NCBI RefSeq assembly: GCF_001544615.1
Contig: NZ_FCNV02000003.1
Span: forward strand, 248,001 to 312,000
Origin: Caballeronia concitans
GTDB taxonomy: Bacteria > Pseudomonadota > Gammaproteobacteria > Burkholderiales > Burkholderiaceae
Length of the DNA: 64,000 nt
Direction of reading: 5' to 3'
Both the position numbers and the translations under genes were made by a program. This document shows positions 1 to 8,989 of the stretch, in pieces. Numbering within the stretch: the stretch's first letter is position 1; every line of letters begins with the position of its first letter. The notes beneath the pieces are model-generated. The model saw only the letters and a list, made by a program, of their open reading frames with translations, did no database searches and was not told where the DNA came from.

Positions 1-636
1 TTGCCGTCGCTGGCCGTCACCATCGGCACGCTCGCGTTGTTTCGCGGGCTGGCGTACGTGCTGCTCGGCGATCAGGCCATCGCGGATTTTCCCGCGTCGT
101 ACACGGCGTTCGGCATCGATACCGTCGTCAACACGTTCCTGCCGATGCCGTTCGTGCTCGTCATCGCGGGCGCGGTCATCTTCACCGTGCTGCTGCAAGC
201 GACGCCCTTCGGCCGCAGCCTCTATGCGATCGGCGCGAACCCGACCGCCGCGCAGTTCTCGGGCATCGACGTGGCGAAGACGAAGCTCAAGCTCTTCATG
301 ATGTCCGGCGCGATGGCCGCGCTCGCGGGCATCGTCTATACGCTGCGCTTCACGAGCGCGCGCGGCGACAACGGCGAAGGCTTCGAGCTGTCCGTGATCG
401 CGGCGGTGCTGTTCGGCGGCGTGAGCATCTTCGGCGGACGCGGCTCGATGATCGGCGTGCTGCTGTCGCTCGTCATCATCGGCGTGCTGCGCAATGCGCT
501 GACGCTCGCGGATGTATCGAGCGAAACGCTCACCATCGTGACCGGCGCGCTCCTGCTGTCTTCCGTGCTGATTCCGAATCTCGTCGCGCGCTGGCGGGCG
601 GCGCGCGAGAAGCGCCTGATGGCGCAAGCCCGTTGA
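1..636 (+). CDS. Sugar ABC transporter permease (RbsC/RhaP-RhaQ family), 5' end cut off by window
   Basis: This is the C-terminal 211 residues of an inner-membrane permease that forms part of the channel of a carbohydrate ABC importer. It shows several hydrophobic helices and the family signature around GRSLYAIGANPTAAQFSGI (about residues 70-88 of the visible part), then a glycine-rich stretch (FGGVSIFGGRGS). Family members are about 320-340 residues, so roughly 120 N-terminal residues lie upstream of the window; the TTG at position 1 is probably internal. It lies 42 bp before a rhamnose-type binding protein, so it is most likely one of the two rhamnose permeases (RhaP/RhaQ). Which of the two cannot be told from the fragment. 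Confidence 0.85.
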   Translation: MPSLAVTIGTLALFRGLAYVLLGDQAIADFPASYTAFGIDTVVNTFLPMPFVLVIAGAVIFTVLLQATPFGRSLYAIGANPTAAQFSGIDVAKTKLKLFMMSGAMAALAGIVYTLRFTSARGDNGEGFELSVIAAVLFGGVSIFGGRGSMIGVLLSLVIIGVLRNALTLADVSSETLTIVTGALLLSSVLIPNLVARWRAAREKRLMAQAR

Positions 637-678
637 TAACCAGCGCAGCTTTGCGCATAGACAGGAGACTTGACGACA

Positions 679-1692
679 ATGAAGACACCGTATCGACTCA
701 TGCGCGCGCCGATCCTCGCGGCGGCGCTGCTCGCGGCCAGCGTCGCGTTCACGTCGAGCGCCGCCGAAGTGAAGAGCGGCCTCAAGATCGCGTTCCTGCC
801 GAAGCAGATCAACAATCCGTACGAAGTCATCGCCGACGATGGCGGCATGGCCGCGATCAAGGAGTTCAAGGGCGAGGGCAAGGTCGTGGGGCCGTCGGAT
901 GCGGGAGCGTCGTCGCAAGTGAGTTATATCAACACGCTCATCACGCAGCGCCAGAACGCGATCGTGATCGCGGCCAACGACGCGAACGCCGTCGTGCCGT
1001 ATCTCAAGAAAGCGATGTCGCAAGGCATCAAGGTCGTCACGTTCGATTCCGATACCGCGCCCGACGGACGCCAGATCTTCGTCAATCAGGCCGATTCGGA
1101 AGCGATCGGACGCGGCCAGATTCAACTGCTGTCGAAGCTCGTCGGCGGCGAGGGCGAGTTCGCGATTCTCTCCGCCACGCCCAACGCGACGAACCAGAAC
1201 ACCTGGATCAAATGGATGCAGGAGGAATTGAAGAAGCCGGAATATTCGAAGCTCAAGCTCGTGAAGATCGCCTACGGCAACGACGACGATCAGAAATCGT
1301 TCGTCGAAACGCAGGGCTTGCTGCAGGCGTATCCGAACCTGAAGGGCATCGTCGCGCCGACATCGGTGGGCATCGCGGCGGCGGCGCGCTATATCTCGAC
1401 ATCGCCCGCGAAGGGCAAGGTCGTCGTCACCGGTCTCGGCACGCCTAACCAGATGCGCGCGTTCGTGAAGAACGGCACCGTCACCGCGTTCCAGTTGTGG
1501 GACCCGGGCCAGTTGGGTTATCTGGCCGCGTTCGCGGCGGCGAATCTCGCGTCGGGGACGATCACGGGCAAGGAAGGCGATTCCTTCGATGCGGGCAAGC
1601 TCGGCAAGCGCACCGTCGGCAAGAGCGGCGAAGTGATTCTCGGCCCGCCGACGACGTTCGATGCGAGCAACATCGACCAGTTCAACTTCTGA
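679..1692 (+). CDS. rhaS: Rhamnose-type ABC transporter periplasmic substrate-binding protein
   Basis: This 337-residue periplasmic binding protein captures a sugar, probably L-rhamnose, and delivers it to the permease encoded just upstream. Residues 1-27 form a signal peptide (hydrophobic core AAALLAASVAF, likely cut before AEVKSG). The mature part is a type-I periplasmic binding fold with family-typical blocks: NPYEVIADDGG, ANDANAVVPYLKKA, VTFDSDTAPDGRQIFVNQAD and TQGLLQAYPNLKG. The ATG at 679 is chosen over an in-frame TTG at 670 because an AGGAGA box (663-668) is well spaced to it. It is the last gene of the transport operon visible here. The rhamnose assignment rests on resemblance to the RhaS family; another deoxysugar or AI-2-like ligand is possible. 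Confidence 0.8.
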   Translation: MKTPYRLMRAPILAAALLAASVAFTSSAAEVKSGLKIAFLPKQINNPYEVIADDGGMAAIKEFKGEGKVVGPSDAGASSQVSYINTLITQRQNAIVIAANDANAVVPYLKKAMSQGIKVVTFDSDTAPDGRQIFVNQADSEAIGRGQIQLLSKLVGGEGEFAILSATPNATNQNTWIKWMQEELKKPEYSKLKLVKIAYGNDDDQKSFVETQGLLQAYPNLKGIVAPTSVGIAAAARYISTSPAKGKVVVTGLGTPNQMRAFVKNGTVTAFQLWDPGQLGYLAAFAAANLASGTITGKEGDSFDAGKLGKRTVGKSGEVILGPPTTFDASNIDQFNF

Positions 1693-1729
1693 TGCGCCGG
1701 ACGCGGGGCGCTGCGCGGCGCTCCGCGTT

Positions 1730-2158
1730 TCATCGGCGCGATTTGGACAGCAAATGCCCGAGGCCGAGATTCGTCGCGATCTGCCAGACATAGACGCGCG
1801 AGTAGCGCACGCCGTAGCGCCGTTCGATCAACTCGCGCAGCCGCGCATTGGTCCACGCGTCGCTTTCGAAGCCGTGTTCGCGCGCCGAGCCCTGCAATGC
1901 CGTCGCGATCCAGCCGAGCGCTTCCTGATCCAGCACCGATGCCCGCCCGCCGACGCCCATTTTCGCGAGCGCGTCGAGGCCGCCTTCGGACACGATCGCC
2001 TTGTAGCGGCGCACCGTCTGCACCGACAGATGCAAGTCGTCCGCGACCCGCTCCACCGACGCCCCTTCGAGCAGCATGCGGCCCGCCGTCATGCGCCGCA
2101 CGACGCTCGGAAGGGAGGCGGAGCGGGAATGCATGGCGCTCGTCCCTCGATGGGTCAA
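1730..2158 (-). CDS. Stand-alone helix-turn-helix protein resembling the N-terminal half of an IS630-type transposase
   Basis: This 142-residue protein carries a Sin-recombinase/IS630-like helix-turn-helix (about residues 25-65, EGASVERVADDLHLSVQTVRRYK) followed by a winged-helix segment (DAWTNARLRELIERRYGVRYSRVYVWQI). That is the architecture of the DNA-binding half of IS630-family transposases. It stops at about the point where the DDE catalytic domain would begin, and no catalytic domain is encoded downstream, where rhaS lies. A second start at 2134 (MHSRS) is possible. It could be a domesticated DNA-binding protein or a transposase remnant. Its own role is unknown. Confidence 0.6.
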   Translation of the reverse strand: MTHRGTSAMHSRSASLPSVVRRMTAGRMLLEGASVERVADDLHLSVQTVRRYKAIVSEGGLDALAKMGVGGRASVLDQEALGWIATALQGSAREHGFESDAWTNARLRELIERRYGVRYSRVYVWQIATNLGLGHLLSKSRR

Positions 2159-2608
2159 AGGCCGCGCACGGCGGCTCAGGCGCGATGCCTCGCAGCGCAG
2201 TCATCGGCCGGCAGACGCGCCGGCGCAATCGCAATGGCGATTGCAATGGGGTACATGTCGGCGTCGGGCTCGCGGCGTCCGTGTGCGTTCATGGGTGCTC
2301 CTCACGACCGGGATGGGCGTTTTGTCGCTCTAAGTCGGCGACTCAACGAGGTCGATACGCGGCGAGCGAAAGCCAGCCGGCTACAGGAACGACCAATAAA
2401 CCGTTTCCGGCACGATGGCGATGCATCGCTGAAAATTTTTGAGCTTGATAATTAGCAGCGAATTGACTATGACACGACGCACCCGCGCTACGCGATGCGT
2501 AACGCCGGGCGAATTGATTTCGCCGGTTTCACGAATGGCGTTGCGCGCACGCGGGCGCGCGCCCGGGCGTTGCCGTCCACGCGCGCACGCAGCCTTGAAG
2601 CCGGGGCT
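2159..2608. other. 450-bp intergenic gap, no gene seen
   Basis: No convincing coding sequence was found. The stretch about 2390-2480 is distinctly AT-richer than its surroundings and probably holds the promoter of the leftward helix-turn-helix gene. No well-spaced -35/-10 pair could be assigned with confidence. Confidence 0.5.
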
Positions 2609-2935
2609 TCAGACGCGATAGAACTCGATGTCCTGTCCCGCATGCACCGCGCGTTTGAGCCATTCCGGCATGTCGCCGACGCCGTCCCACGTATCGCCGC
2701 TGGCATTGCGAAAAACCGGCTGGTCGCCATTGGCTTGCGGCAGGGACGGGAGTTGCGGCATCGCCCGTTTCGGCTTTATCGCGCCATTTGCTCCGTTGGT
2801 CTTCGTGAGCATGGGCGGCGGGGGAGCCTCCGACGCTTCGGCTAATGCTTCGGCCAATGCGCTTTCGGTGATGCCGAATTCGGCCATGCGGCTGCGCAAA
2901 TACGCAATGATGCTATCTCGCTTTCTTTCGTCCAC
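2609..2935 (-). CDS. H-NS-like nucleoid-associated protein
   Basis: This 108-residue protein ends in a short block, about residues 75-108, reading RNASGDTWDGVGDMPEWL. It matches the core of the H-NS C-terminal DNA-binding domain (usual pattern TWxGxGxxPxWL). The N-terminus (MDERKRDSIIAYLRSRMAEFG) is a charged helix that may mediate oligomerisation. The middle (residues 35-65) is a proline-rich linker. Such short H-NS relatives are common in Burkholderiaceae and bind AT-rich DNA to silence or organise genes. The flanking gaps are themselves AT-rich, which would suit autoregulation. The domain match is by eye, so a distant member of the family is the safest reading. Confidence 0.6.
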   Translation of the reverse strand: MDERKRDSIIAYLRSRMAEFGITESALAEALAEASEAPPPPMLTKTNGANGAIKPKRAMPQLPSLPQANGDQPVFRNASGDTWDGVGDMPEWLKRAVHAGQDIEFYRV

Positions 2936-3317
2936 GGCTTTCCTGATTCAGCTTTTTGATTTACAGATGACGAACCGATGCCCCGCGCGGACCGGGGCGG
3001 TTCGAAGACTTGAGTTTGTGTTTATACAAGCGTGGCGCAGTGCCTGCCGCGCGTCAATTAGTGTATTTACCGCAGGTCGGGTTTAATCCGCTAGTCTCGT
3101 TGCTCATATAGCCGGCATCGAGCGGATTGCGGATAAACGCCAGTTCAGGGATCGCATGACGGACGCGCGACAAGGGTGCGCGCGGGAAGTCACGCCGGAA
3201 AGCCGAATTCGGCCACGATCCGCGGAACACGAGGCTCGCGCCGCCGCCACTGCCGGACGGCTGAAACCCCGCTTTGAACTCTATTGTATGCTGCGCGCGG
3301 CAACTATTAAAAAAGTT
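2936..3317. other. 380-bp intergenic gap, no gene seen
   Basis: No gene is supported. The end near the H-NS-like gene (about 2940-3110) is AT-rich and would contain its leftward promoter. The other end, at 3300-3320, carries an A/T-rich tract that on the minus strand reads as a T-run just after the stop of the next gene and could aid termination. Confidence 0.4.
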
Positions 3318-3569
3318 TTAACGCGTATGCTGCTCTCCCGGTAATTCCGCACCGTGCGCGCGAATGGCGGCAATCAGTTCGGCGGGGGTAATCTCATAAC
3401 GCACTTCACGATGAATACCGGGTTTGCGCTCGTCGATTTCGATCAGCAGGACGGCCTTGCCGTCGGCGGCGGGTTCGAGCCGCAGCGAGCGCACTTCCTG
3501 GCCGCTCGCTTCATCGTGTTCCGTCAGGAGCGTCATGGCCCCGGTGGCAGCGCTTCTCGGCATCGACAT
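3318..3569 (-). CDS. Small conserved-type protein of unknown function
   Basis: The gene codes for 83 residues if the ATG at 3569 is used; this start is preferred because AGGAAG lies directly upstream (a second ATG two codons in, at 3563, gives better spacing). A longer open frame to 3740 exists but its extra part is arginine-rich and looks non-coding. The protein has no signal peptide or membrane segment. It contains an acidic/basic beta-rich part (SLRLEPAADGKAVLLIEIDE) and a C-terminal helix (PAELIAAIRAHGAEL). I do not recognise the family. Confidence 0.5.
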   Translation of the reverse strand: MSMPRSAATGAMTLLTEHDEASGQEVRSLRLEPAADGKAVLLIEIDERKPGIHREVRYEITPAELIAAIRAHGAELPGEQHTR

Positions 3570-3800
3570 TCTTCCTCTCCCTCTTGCAACGTCGTTGTTG
3601 TTGTCCGCCGCGTCGCCGGCCGCGCGCACCAAAAAAGCGTACGCGTTCGAATGAGCGATGCGTGGCGGTAGAGCAGACGCGAAGCGCCGCGCGCGATGCT
3701 TCCCGCGCTGGCGCTCCGGTATCTCATTATTGCCTGTCAAAAGCGCGCGCGTCCAGCACGGGCGGCTTGCGCGCGTGCCGGGCGTGGCGTGGACGTGCGG

Positions 3801-4796
3801 CTAGGCGTTTGTGCCGATGGCGTCGCGCGCTTCTGCCGTGATCTCGAAGGAGCGCAGGCGCGCCCGGTGATCGAAAATCTGCGCGGTCACGATGAGTTCG
3901 TCGGCCCGCGTCTGGTCGATGACCGAGCGCAGCCCCGCCTCGACGTCCGCGCGATCGCCGACGACCGAGCACGCGAGCGAATGCTCGACGCCCGCGCGCT
4001 CGGCCGGCGTCCACGCGATGGACTCGACGGGCGGCGGCAGTTGACCCGGCGTGCCGCGCCGCAGATTGACGAACTGCTGCTCGAGCGACGTGAACAGGAA
4101 GCGCGCCTCCTCGGTGGTATCGGCGGCGAAGACGTTGACGCCGACCATCGCGTAGGGCTTTTTCAGCGTCGGCGACGGACGGAACTGCGAGCGATAAACG
4201 TCCAGCGCGGTCAGCAGATAATCCGGCGCGAAATGCGATGCGAACGCGAACGGCAGCCCGAGCGCGGCCGCGAGCTGCGCGGAGAACAGCGACGAGCCGA
4301 GCAGCCAGATCGGCACGTTCAGGCCCGCGCCGGGTACCGCGCGCACGCGCTGGCCTTCGACGGGATCGGCGAAAAAGCGTTGCAGTTCGACGACATCGTC
4401 CGGGAACGAGTCCGCGCTGCCTTGCAGATCGCGGCGCAGCGCGCGGGCGGTGGTCTGGTCGGTGCCGGGCGCGCGGCCCAGGCCGAGATCGATACGGCCC
4501 GGAAACAGCGACGCGAGCGTGCCGAACTGCTCGGCGATCACGAGCGGCGCGTGATTCGGCAGCATGATGCCGCCGGAGCCGACGCGGATCGTTTTGGTGC
4601 CCGCCGCGATATGGCCGATCACGACCGACGTCGCCGCGCTGGCGATGCCCGTCATGTTGTGGTGTTCCGCGAGCCAGTAGCGCTGATAGCCCCAGCGTTC
4701 GGCGTGCTGGGCGAGGTCGAGCGAATGAGCGAAGGCGTCGGCGGCGGTCGAGCCGAGCGGGATGGGCGAAAGGTCCAGCAGCGAGAAGGGGATCAT
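3801..4796 (-). CDS. LLM-class (luciferase-like) flavin-dependent oxidoreductase
   Basis: This 331-residue cytoplasmic enzyme has the TIM-barrel pattern of luciferase-like monooxygenases. It opens with [19 protein letters not shown], then [10 protein letters not shown] (residues about 41-50), [14 protein letters not shown] and [17 protein letters not shown], which together match the YhbW-type alkanal-monooxygenase-like subfamily. Members use reduced FMN supplied by a separate reductase; the substrate is unknown. The start at 4796 (MIPFSLLD) is where family similarity begins; upstream in-frame sequence is low-quality and not family-like. It stands alone, with no adjacent flavin reductase. Confidence 0.85.
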   Translation of the reverse strand: MIPFSLLDLSPIPLGSTAADAFAHSLDLAQHAERWGYQRYWLAEHHNMTGIASAATSVVIGHIAAGTKTIRVGSGGIMLPNHAPLVIAEQFGTLASLFPGRIDLGLGRAPGTDQTTARALRRDLQGSADSFPDDVVELQRFFADPVEGQRVRAVPGAGLNVPIWLLGSSLFSAQLAAALGLPFAFASHFAPDYLLTALDVYRSQFRPSPTLKKPYAMVGVNVFAADTTEEARFLFTSLEQQFVNLRRGTPGQLPPPVESIAWTPAERAGVEHSLACSVVGDRADVEAGLRSVIDQTRADELIVTAQIFDHRARLRSFEITAEARDAIGTNA

Positions 4797-5033
4797 TGCG
4801 GATTCTTGGCTTTCGGTGAGGCGGCGCTCCGCGCGTGAATGCTTGCGGAGCGGGCCTCGACGCGGCCACGTATGGGAAAACCCGATTGTGCCGAAAGTCT
4901 GGAAAGTCTGCCGGGACGGGAGGATTCGGGGGGGCGCGAAGCCCGGCAAAGATGCAGCGCGGGCCGTGACTCTATGCACGCGTCATGGCAACCGGGGACG
5001 CATCAGTAAGCATTCCAGATGAGAAGCGCTCAA

Positions 5034-5849
5034 TCACGCCAGCCGCGGATACCCCGACTCCATCGCCTCGCGCTCATAGCGGTCGATCACCGCGTAATCC
5101 GCCTGTGTGAAGCGCAGCAGTCCTTTAAGCCGCAGCCGGCGCGCGAGCGGCGCGTCATGCGCGATTGCCTCGGAGAGCGCGGCGGCGAGGGCATCGACGA
5201 TATCTGGCGGCACGCGCCGCGACGCGATGAACGGCAGCGCGGGCGCGCTCGCCGTCACGCCGATCTCGCGGATGCCCGTCGCCAGCTCCGGCCGATGTGT
5301 CCGCACGAACGCGAGCGTGACGCAGTCGATGGCGGCGACATCCGCGGTGCGATCGACTGCAATCGCCCGCAACGACGCCAGATGCGAGCCGCTTTTCGCG
5401 ACCGACGCGAAGAATCGCCCGTTCGCTGCAAACGGCGTGACCGCGTGCCGGAAAAGATTCATGCCGCTGTTGGAATCGTCGTCGTTATAGACCGCGCGCA
5501 GGCCGCGGCACGCTTCGAGCGACGCCGCCTCCACGTGCGCGCCCGTCACCAGCACGCTGCGATAGCCGCCGTGCTCGCAACCGGACGCATCGAAGTCGGG
5601 CGTGGCGACGACTCGCACGCGCCCGTTCAGCGCATGCAGCAGCGGATAGCCGCAGGTTTGCGAGAGCAGCACGTCGTCGCGAAGCCAGAACGCGGTGAGA
5701 TCCGCGTCCGGATCGACGATCCGCACGGTATCGCCGCGCGCAATCAGCCGGCCGGATACACGCGCGAGGGCGGCATCGAGCCATGCGCGCCAGTCGTCGG
5801 CGAGCGCGGGCGCGACGTTGTACATCGGCAAGGCGGCAATCCATTGCAT
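5034..5849 (-). CDS. PhnD-like substrate-binding-fold protein without a signal peptide
   Basis: The 271-residue product has the type-II periplasmic-binding fold of the PhnD/SsuA group: a first lobe, then DDVLLSQTCGYPLLHAL (about residues 58-74), YNDDDSNSGMNLFRHAV and AAIDCVTLAFV. Members usually bind phosphonates or similar small anions for an ABC importer. Here the N-terminus (MQWIAALPMYNVAPALADDW) lacks a basic/hydrophobic signal peptide, and no ATPase or permease is nearby, so an orthodox transport role is doubtful. It lies 10 bp after the desaturase gene and is probably co-transcribed with it. The ligand is unknown. Confidence 0.7.
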   Translation of the reverse strand: MQWIAALPMYNVAPALADDWRAWLDAALARVSGRLIARGDTVRIVDPDADLTAFWLRDDVLLSQTCGYPLLHALNGRVRVVATPDFDASGCEHGGYRSVLVTGAHVEAASLEACRGLRAVYNDDDSNSGMNLFRHAVTPFAANGRFFASVAKSGSHLASLRAIAVDRTADVAAIDCVTLAFVRTHRPELATGIREIGVTASAPALPFIASRRVPPDIVDALAAALSEAIAHDAPLARRLRLKGLLRFTQADYAVIDRYEREAMESGYPRLA

Positions 5850-5859
5850 CGGGGGGCGG

Positions 5860-6879
5860 TCAGGCGGAAGGAGATTGCATCGTACCGATATCGCGGCGAA
5901 CCGGCCGAATCCGTGCCGATGCCTGCACGTCCGCGTCGCCCGCGAACGGATGCACGGGCGACACGGCCTGCGCGAACGCATGCCGCGTCAGCCACTCGCC
6001 ATAGCCGCGCACGACGAAGCCGCCGTTGCCCGCGCGATAGGCGTCGCGCCGTTCTTCGTAGACATCGCCGAGCGCGTACCACGGCACGCCGGGCAAGTCG
6101 TGATGCACCGCGTGATAGTTGTTGTTCAGGAAAAGCAGCCGCCACGGCCACGCGGCTTCGTTGATGACCGTGCGTTCGCGTTCGTCGTGAGCCGCGCGAT
6201 GCTCGTGGAACGATCGCACCGAAGCCAGCGCGAGCGACGCATAGCCGACGCCGAAAATCAGCGCGCGCCACGGGATGCCGCATCGCGCATCGAGCCACCA
6301 CGCGAGCGCGGCCAGCATCGTCACATGCGCGGCCCAGCTCGCGACGATCCGCCACTGACGCGTCGCGAGCGCCTGCGCGGCTTCGCGCCATGACGCGGCG
6401 ATCGAAAACCACGGCCCGATGAGCATGCGCCCCGCGAACGTATTGCGCGCGGCGATGGCGCCCCGCAGCAGCGCGCCCGCGTTCGCCCACTGTTCGGGCG
6501 TCACGTAATAGCTCTCGGGATCGCGGCCGGGCACGGTGAGGTGAGCTTCGTCGTGATGACGAAGATGCGAATCGCGATAGACCGCATACGGAAACCACAC
6601 GGCCAGCGGCGCGATGCCGAACAGCATGTTGATGAACGGCCAGCGCGTCGGATGGCCGTGCAGCAGTTCGTGCTGCAGCGACATGTACCAGCACGAGAGC
6701 ACCGTCAGCAGGACGAGCGCGACCGGCAATCCGAGCGTGCGCGCGTTGACCGCGACGGCGAACCATCCGCCATGCACGGCGACGATCACGAGCCACGTCG
6801 GCCATTCGCTGCGCCAGCGCCACGACGCGCGCCGATCCTGGATTGCATCGCGTTGGGCGTCGTCGATATAGCGTGGCAT
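5860..6879 (-). CDS. Membrane fatty-acid desaturase family protein
   Basis: This 339-residue integral membrane di-iron enzyme has the three histidine boxes of the desaturase/hydroxylase superfamily: HELLH (residues 70-74), HLRHH (105-109) and NNYHAVHH (253-260). Hydrophobic segments at about 28-62, 83-100 and 178-222 place the boxes on the cytoplasmic face. Members introduce double bonds or hydroxyls into acyl chains or related lipids; the electron donor is not encoded here. It is the first gene of a probable two-gene unit with the PhnD-like protein, an odd pairing. The specific substrate is not predictable. Confidence 0.85.
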   Translation of the reverse strand: MPRYIDDAQRDAIQDRRASWRWRSEWPTWLVIVAVHGGWFAVAVNARTLGLPVALVLLTVLSCWYMSLQHELLHGHPTRWPFINMLFGIAPLAVWFPYAVYRDSHLRHHDEAHLTVPGRDPESYYVTPEQWANAGALLRGAIAARNTFAGRMLIGPWFSIAASWREAAQALATRQWRIVASWAAHVTMLAALAWWLDARCGIPWRALIFGVGYASLALASVRSFHEHRAAHDERERTVINEAAWPWRLLFLNNNYHAVHHDLPGVPWYALGDVYEERRDAYRAGNGGFVVRGYGEWLTRHAFAQAVSPVHPFAGDADVQASARIRPVRRDIGTMQSPSA

Positions 6880-7170
6880 GGCGGACTCTGTAAAGCGGAA
6901 GCGCCATGGTAGCCGCGCAGCCTGGCGCGCCCAACCAACGAATCCGGCAATGTTTTTCGCGATGCCGGGAAAGCGCCGCTCGCCCGTCTCTCGCGCTTTG
7001 CAAATGTTGACAAGTGCGCCGCACGACCGTGCTATACCTTTCGCGCTTTTGCTAAGCGCATCCGGAAACGTGCCGGCATCGGTCGATCGTTAGACCTGCC
7101 AACGGGATGCAGTCGAGGCGCACGGCAATGTCGCCGCGACGCCGAATTCATGAGCTGCAAGGAGAAAGAG

Positions 7171-7671
7171 TTGAAGAAGCTGATGGCTGTGGGCGCCTTA
7201 GTGGCTGCCGTTTCCGTGCTGACGGGCTGTTCCAGTCTGGACCGCACGAAGGAAGAGTCGTTGAACCGGGCGGCGGGTATCGAAGTGACGGAGACGCCGC
7301 AGGGCGTGGGTGTGCGCCTGCCGGAGAAGGTGCTGTTCGACTTCGACAAGGCCACGCTGCGCGCGGATTCCGGTCCCGCAATCGCGCGGTCGGCCGTGCT
7401 GATCATGCGCAGCAAGAAGCCCGTGCTGGTGGAAGGCCATACCGACAACATCGGCGAACGCGACTACAACATGAAGCTCTCGCAGGCGCGCGCGGAAGTC
7501 GTCGCGCGTGCGCTCGCCGACAAGGGCGTGCCGGCGTCGCGCGTCAACTACAAGGGCTTCGCGTTCGACCGTCCCGTCGCGAGCAACGACAGCGATGAAG
7601 GCCGCGCGCGCAATCGTCGCACGGAGATCGTGATCATCGGCGAATCGGTGGATACGGTCATGGGCAAGTAA
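7171..7671 (+). CDS. OmpA-family outer-membrane lipoprotein
   Basis: The 166-residue product starts with a lipoprotein signal (LKKLMAVGALVAAVSVLTGC, lipidated Cys20) and continues into an OmpA C-terminal peptidoglycan-binding domain (LFDFDKATLR, VEGHTDNIGERDYN, LSQARAEVVARAL, ARNRRTEIVI). It should anchor the outer membrane to peptidoglycan non-covalently. A TTG start at 7171 is chosen because AAGGAG (7159-7164) is optimally placed and yields a clean signal sequence. An upstream in-frame ATG at 7150 would read through that ribosome site. The architecture resembles Pal/YiaD proteins, but no tol genes are adjacent, so it is a paralogue rather than pal itself. Confidence 0.85.
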   Translation: MKKLMAVGALVAAVSVLTGCSSLDRTKEESLNRAAGIEVTETPQGVGVRLPEKVLFDFDKATLRADSGPAIARSAVLIMRSKKPVLVEGHTDNIGERDYNMKLSQARAEVVARALADKGVPASRVNYKGFAFDRPVASNDSDEGRARNRRTEIVIIGESVDTVMGK

Positions 7672-7698
7672 GTCCGTCCCCGTCGCTCGTCCGGGCAA

Positions 7699-7735
7699 TC
7701 GCCCGGCCGTCGCATTCAACGCGGCGGCCGGGCGA
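7699..7735. terminator. GC-rich hairpin after the OmpA-like gene
   Basis: Arms at 7699-7709 (TCGCCCGGCCG) and 7725-7735 (CGGCCGGGCGA) form an 11-bp perfect stem. A competing smaller hairpin (CCGGGC/GCCCGG, about 7691-7706) shares the left arm. There is no U-run, so it may be a weak terminator or an mRNA 3'-end protector. Confidence 0.4.
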
Positions 7736-7830
7736 TGTCGCTTCAGGCCGCGGAATATTGGCTCAGAGTCGAAGCACGGTATCCTTTGACGCTTTGTGAC
7801 CCTTTGTTCCTCCGTCACGTCTGCGCATCC

Positions 7831-8895
7831 ATGGCCCGACCTTTCGACCCCGGCACCGCGTCCCCTCCGGCGTTCACGCTCCCGCGCCGGTCCACGCGCC
7901 TTTTAGCCGGGCTCGTCGCGTTCAATATCGTCGCCTGGGTCTGGGCGCTGATCGCATTTCGTCACTATCCCTTGATTCTCGGCACGTCGCTGCTCGCGTA
8001 TTCGCTCGGGCTTCGCCATGCGGTCGATGCCGACCACATCGCCGCCATCGATAACGTCACGCGCAAGCTGATGCAGCAGGGCAAGCGGCCGATCGCCGTG
8101 GGCATCTTCTTTTCGCTCGGGCATTCGACGGTCGTCGTGCTCGCCACCGCCGTCATCGCCGCGACAGCCGCCGCCGTGCAGGGACGCTTTCTCGCGTTCC
8201 GCGAGATCGGCGGGCTGATCGGCACGTCGGTGTCGGCGCTCTTTCTGTTCGCCATCGCGGCGATGAATCTCTTCGTGTTGCGCGGCGTATGGCGCGCATT
8301 CCGGCGCGTGCGGCGCGGCGACGCCATCCGCGATGAAGACGCGGACATGCTGATCGTCGGCGGCGGGCTGCTCGCGCGCATCGCGCGGCCGCTTTTCGGG
8401 TTCATCGGCAAAAGCTGGCACATGTATCCGCTCGGCTTTCTGTTCGGCCTCGGCTTCGATACGGCCACCGAAATCGGCCTGATGGGCATTGCGGCGTCGG
8501 AAGCGGCGCGCGGCATGCCGGTCTGGTCGATCCTCGTGTTTCCGGTGCTCTTCACGGCGGGCATGTCGCTCATCGATACCGCCGACAGCATGCTGATGCT
8601 CGGCGCATACGGCTGGGCCTTCATGAAGCCGGTGCGCAAGCTCTACTACAACCTGACGGTCACGCTGATCTCGGTGGTGATCGCGGTGTTCGTGGGCGGC
8701 GTCGAGGCGCTCGGGCTGATCGCGGACCGGCTGCAACTGAAGGGCGGGCTGTGGGACGTCGCGTCGGTGCTCTCCGAGCACTTCGGCGCGCTCGGCTATG
8801 CGATCGTCGGTCTCTTCGCCGCGTGCTGGCTCGCGTCGGCGCTCATCTACAAGTGGCGCGGCTACGATACGCGCGATACCGTCAACGCGCGCTAG
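7831..8895 (+). CDS. HoxN/NixA-family nickel/cobalt permease
   Basis: This 354-residue inner-membrane transporter carries the nickel/cobalt signature HAVDADHIAAIDNV (about residues 63-76, the HX4DH motif in helix II), plus FSLGHSTVV and the family motif GFDTATEIGL. About eight hydrophobic helices are visible. Members take up Ni2+ or Co2+ for hydrogenase, urease or cobalamin synthesis; no metalloenzyme genes flank it, so the metal cannot be decided. The ATG at 7831 (MARPFDPG) is chosen because the preceding in-frame residues are not membrane-protein-like; no strong ribosome site is visible, so the start is moderately certain. Confidence 0.85.
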   Translation: MARPFDPGTASPPAFTLPRRSTRLLAGLVAFNIVAWVWALIAFRHYPLILGTSLLAYSLGLRHAVDADHIAAIDNVTRKLMQQGKRPIAVGIFFSLGHSTVVVLATAVIAATAAAVQGRFLAFREIGGLIGTSVSALFLFAIAAMNLFVLRGVWRAFRRVRRGDAIRDEDADMLIVGGGLLARIARPLFGFIGKSWHMYPLGFLFGLGFDTATEIGLMGIAASEAARGMPVWSILVFPVLFTAGMSLIDTADSMLMLGAYGWAFMKPVRKLYYNLTVTLISVVIAVFVGGVEALGLIADRLQLKGGLWDVASVLSEHFGALGYAIVGLFAACWLASALIYKWRGYDTRDTVNAR

Positions 8896-8989
8896 TCCGC
8901 CGTGTCCTGATTCGCGGGCATCGTTCCTGCTCTGCTCCTGCGCCCGCCGCTCATCGATCCCCATCGAGCGGCCTTCACGGAGAACGATC

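Noticed and set aside
7007-7038. TTGACA / TATACC as a promoter for the OmpA-like gene
   Set aside because: The spacing is 20 bp, too wide for a standard sigma-70 promoter, so it was not called.
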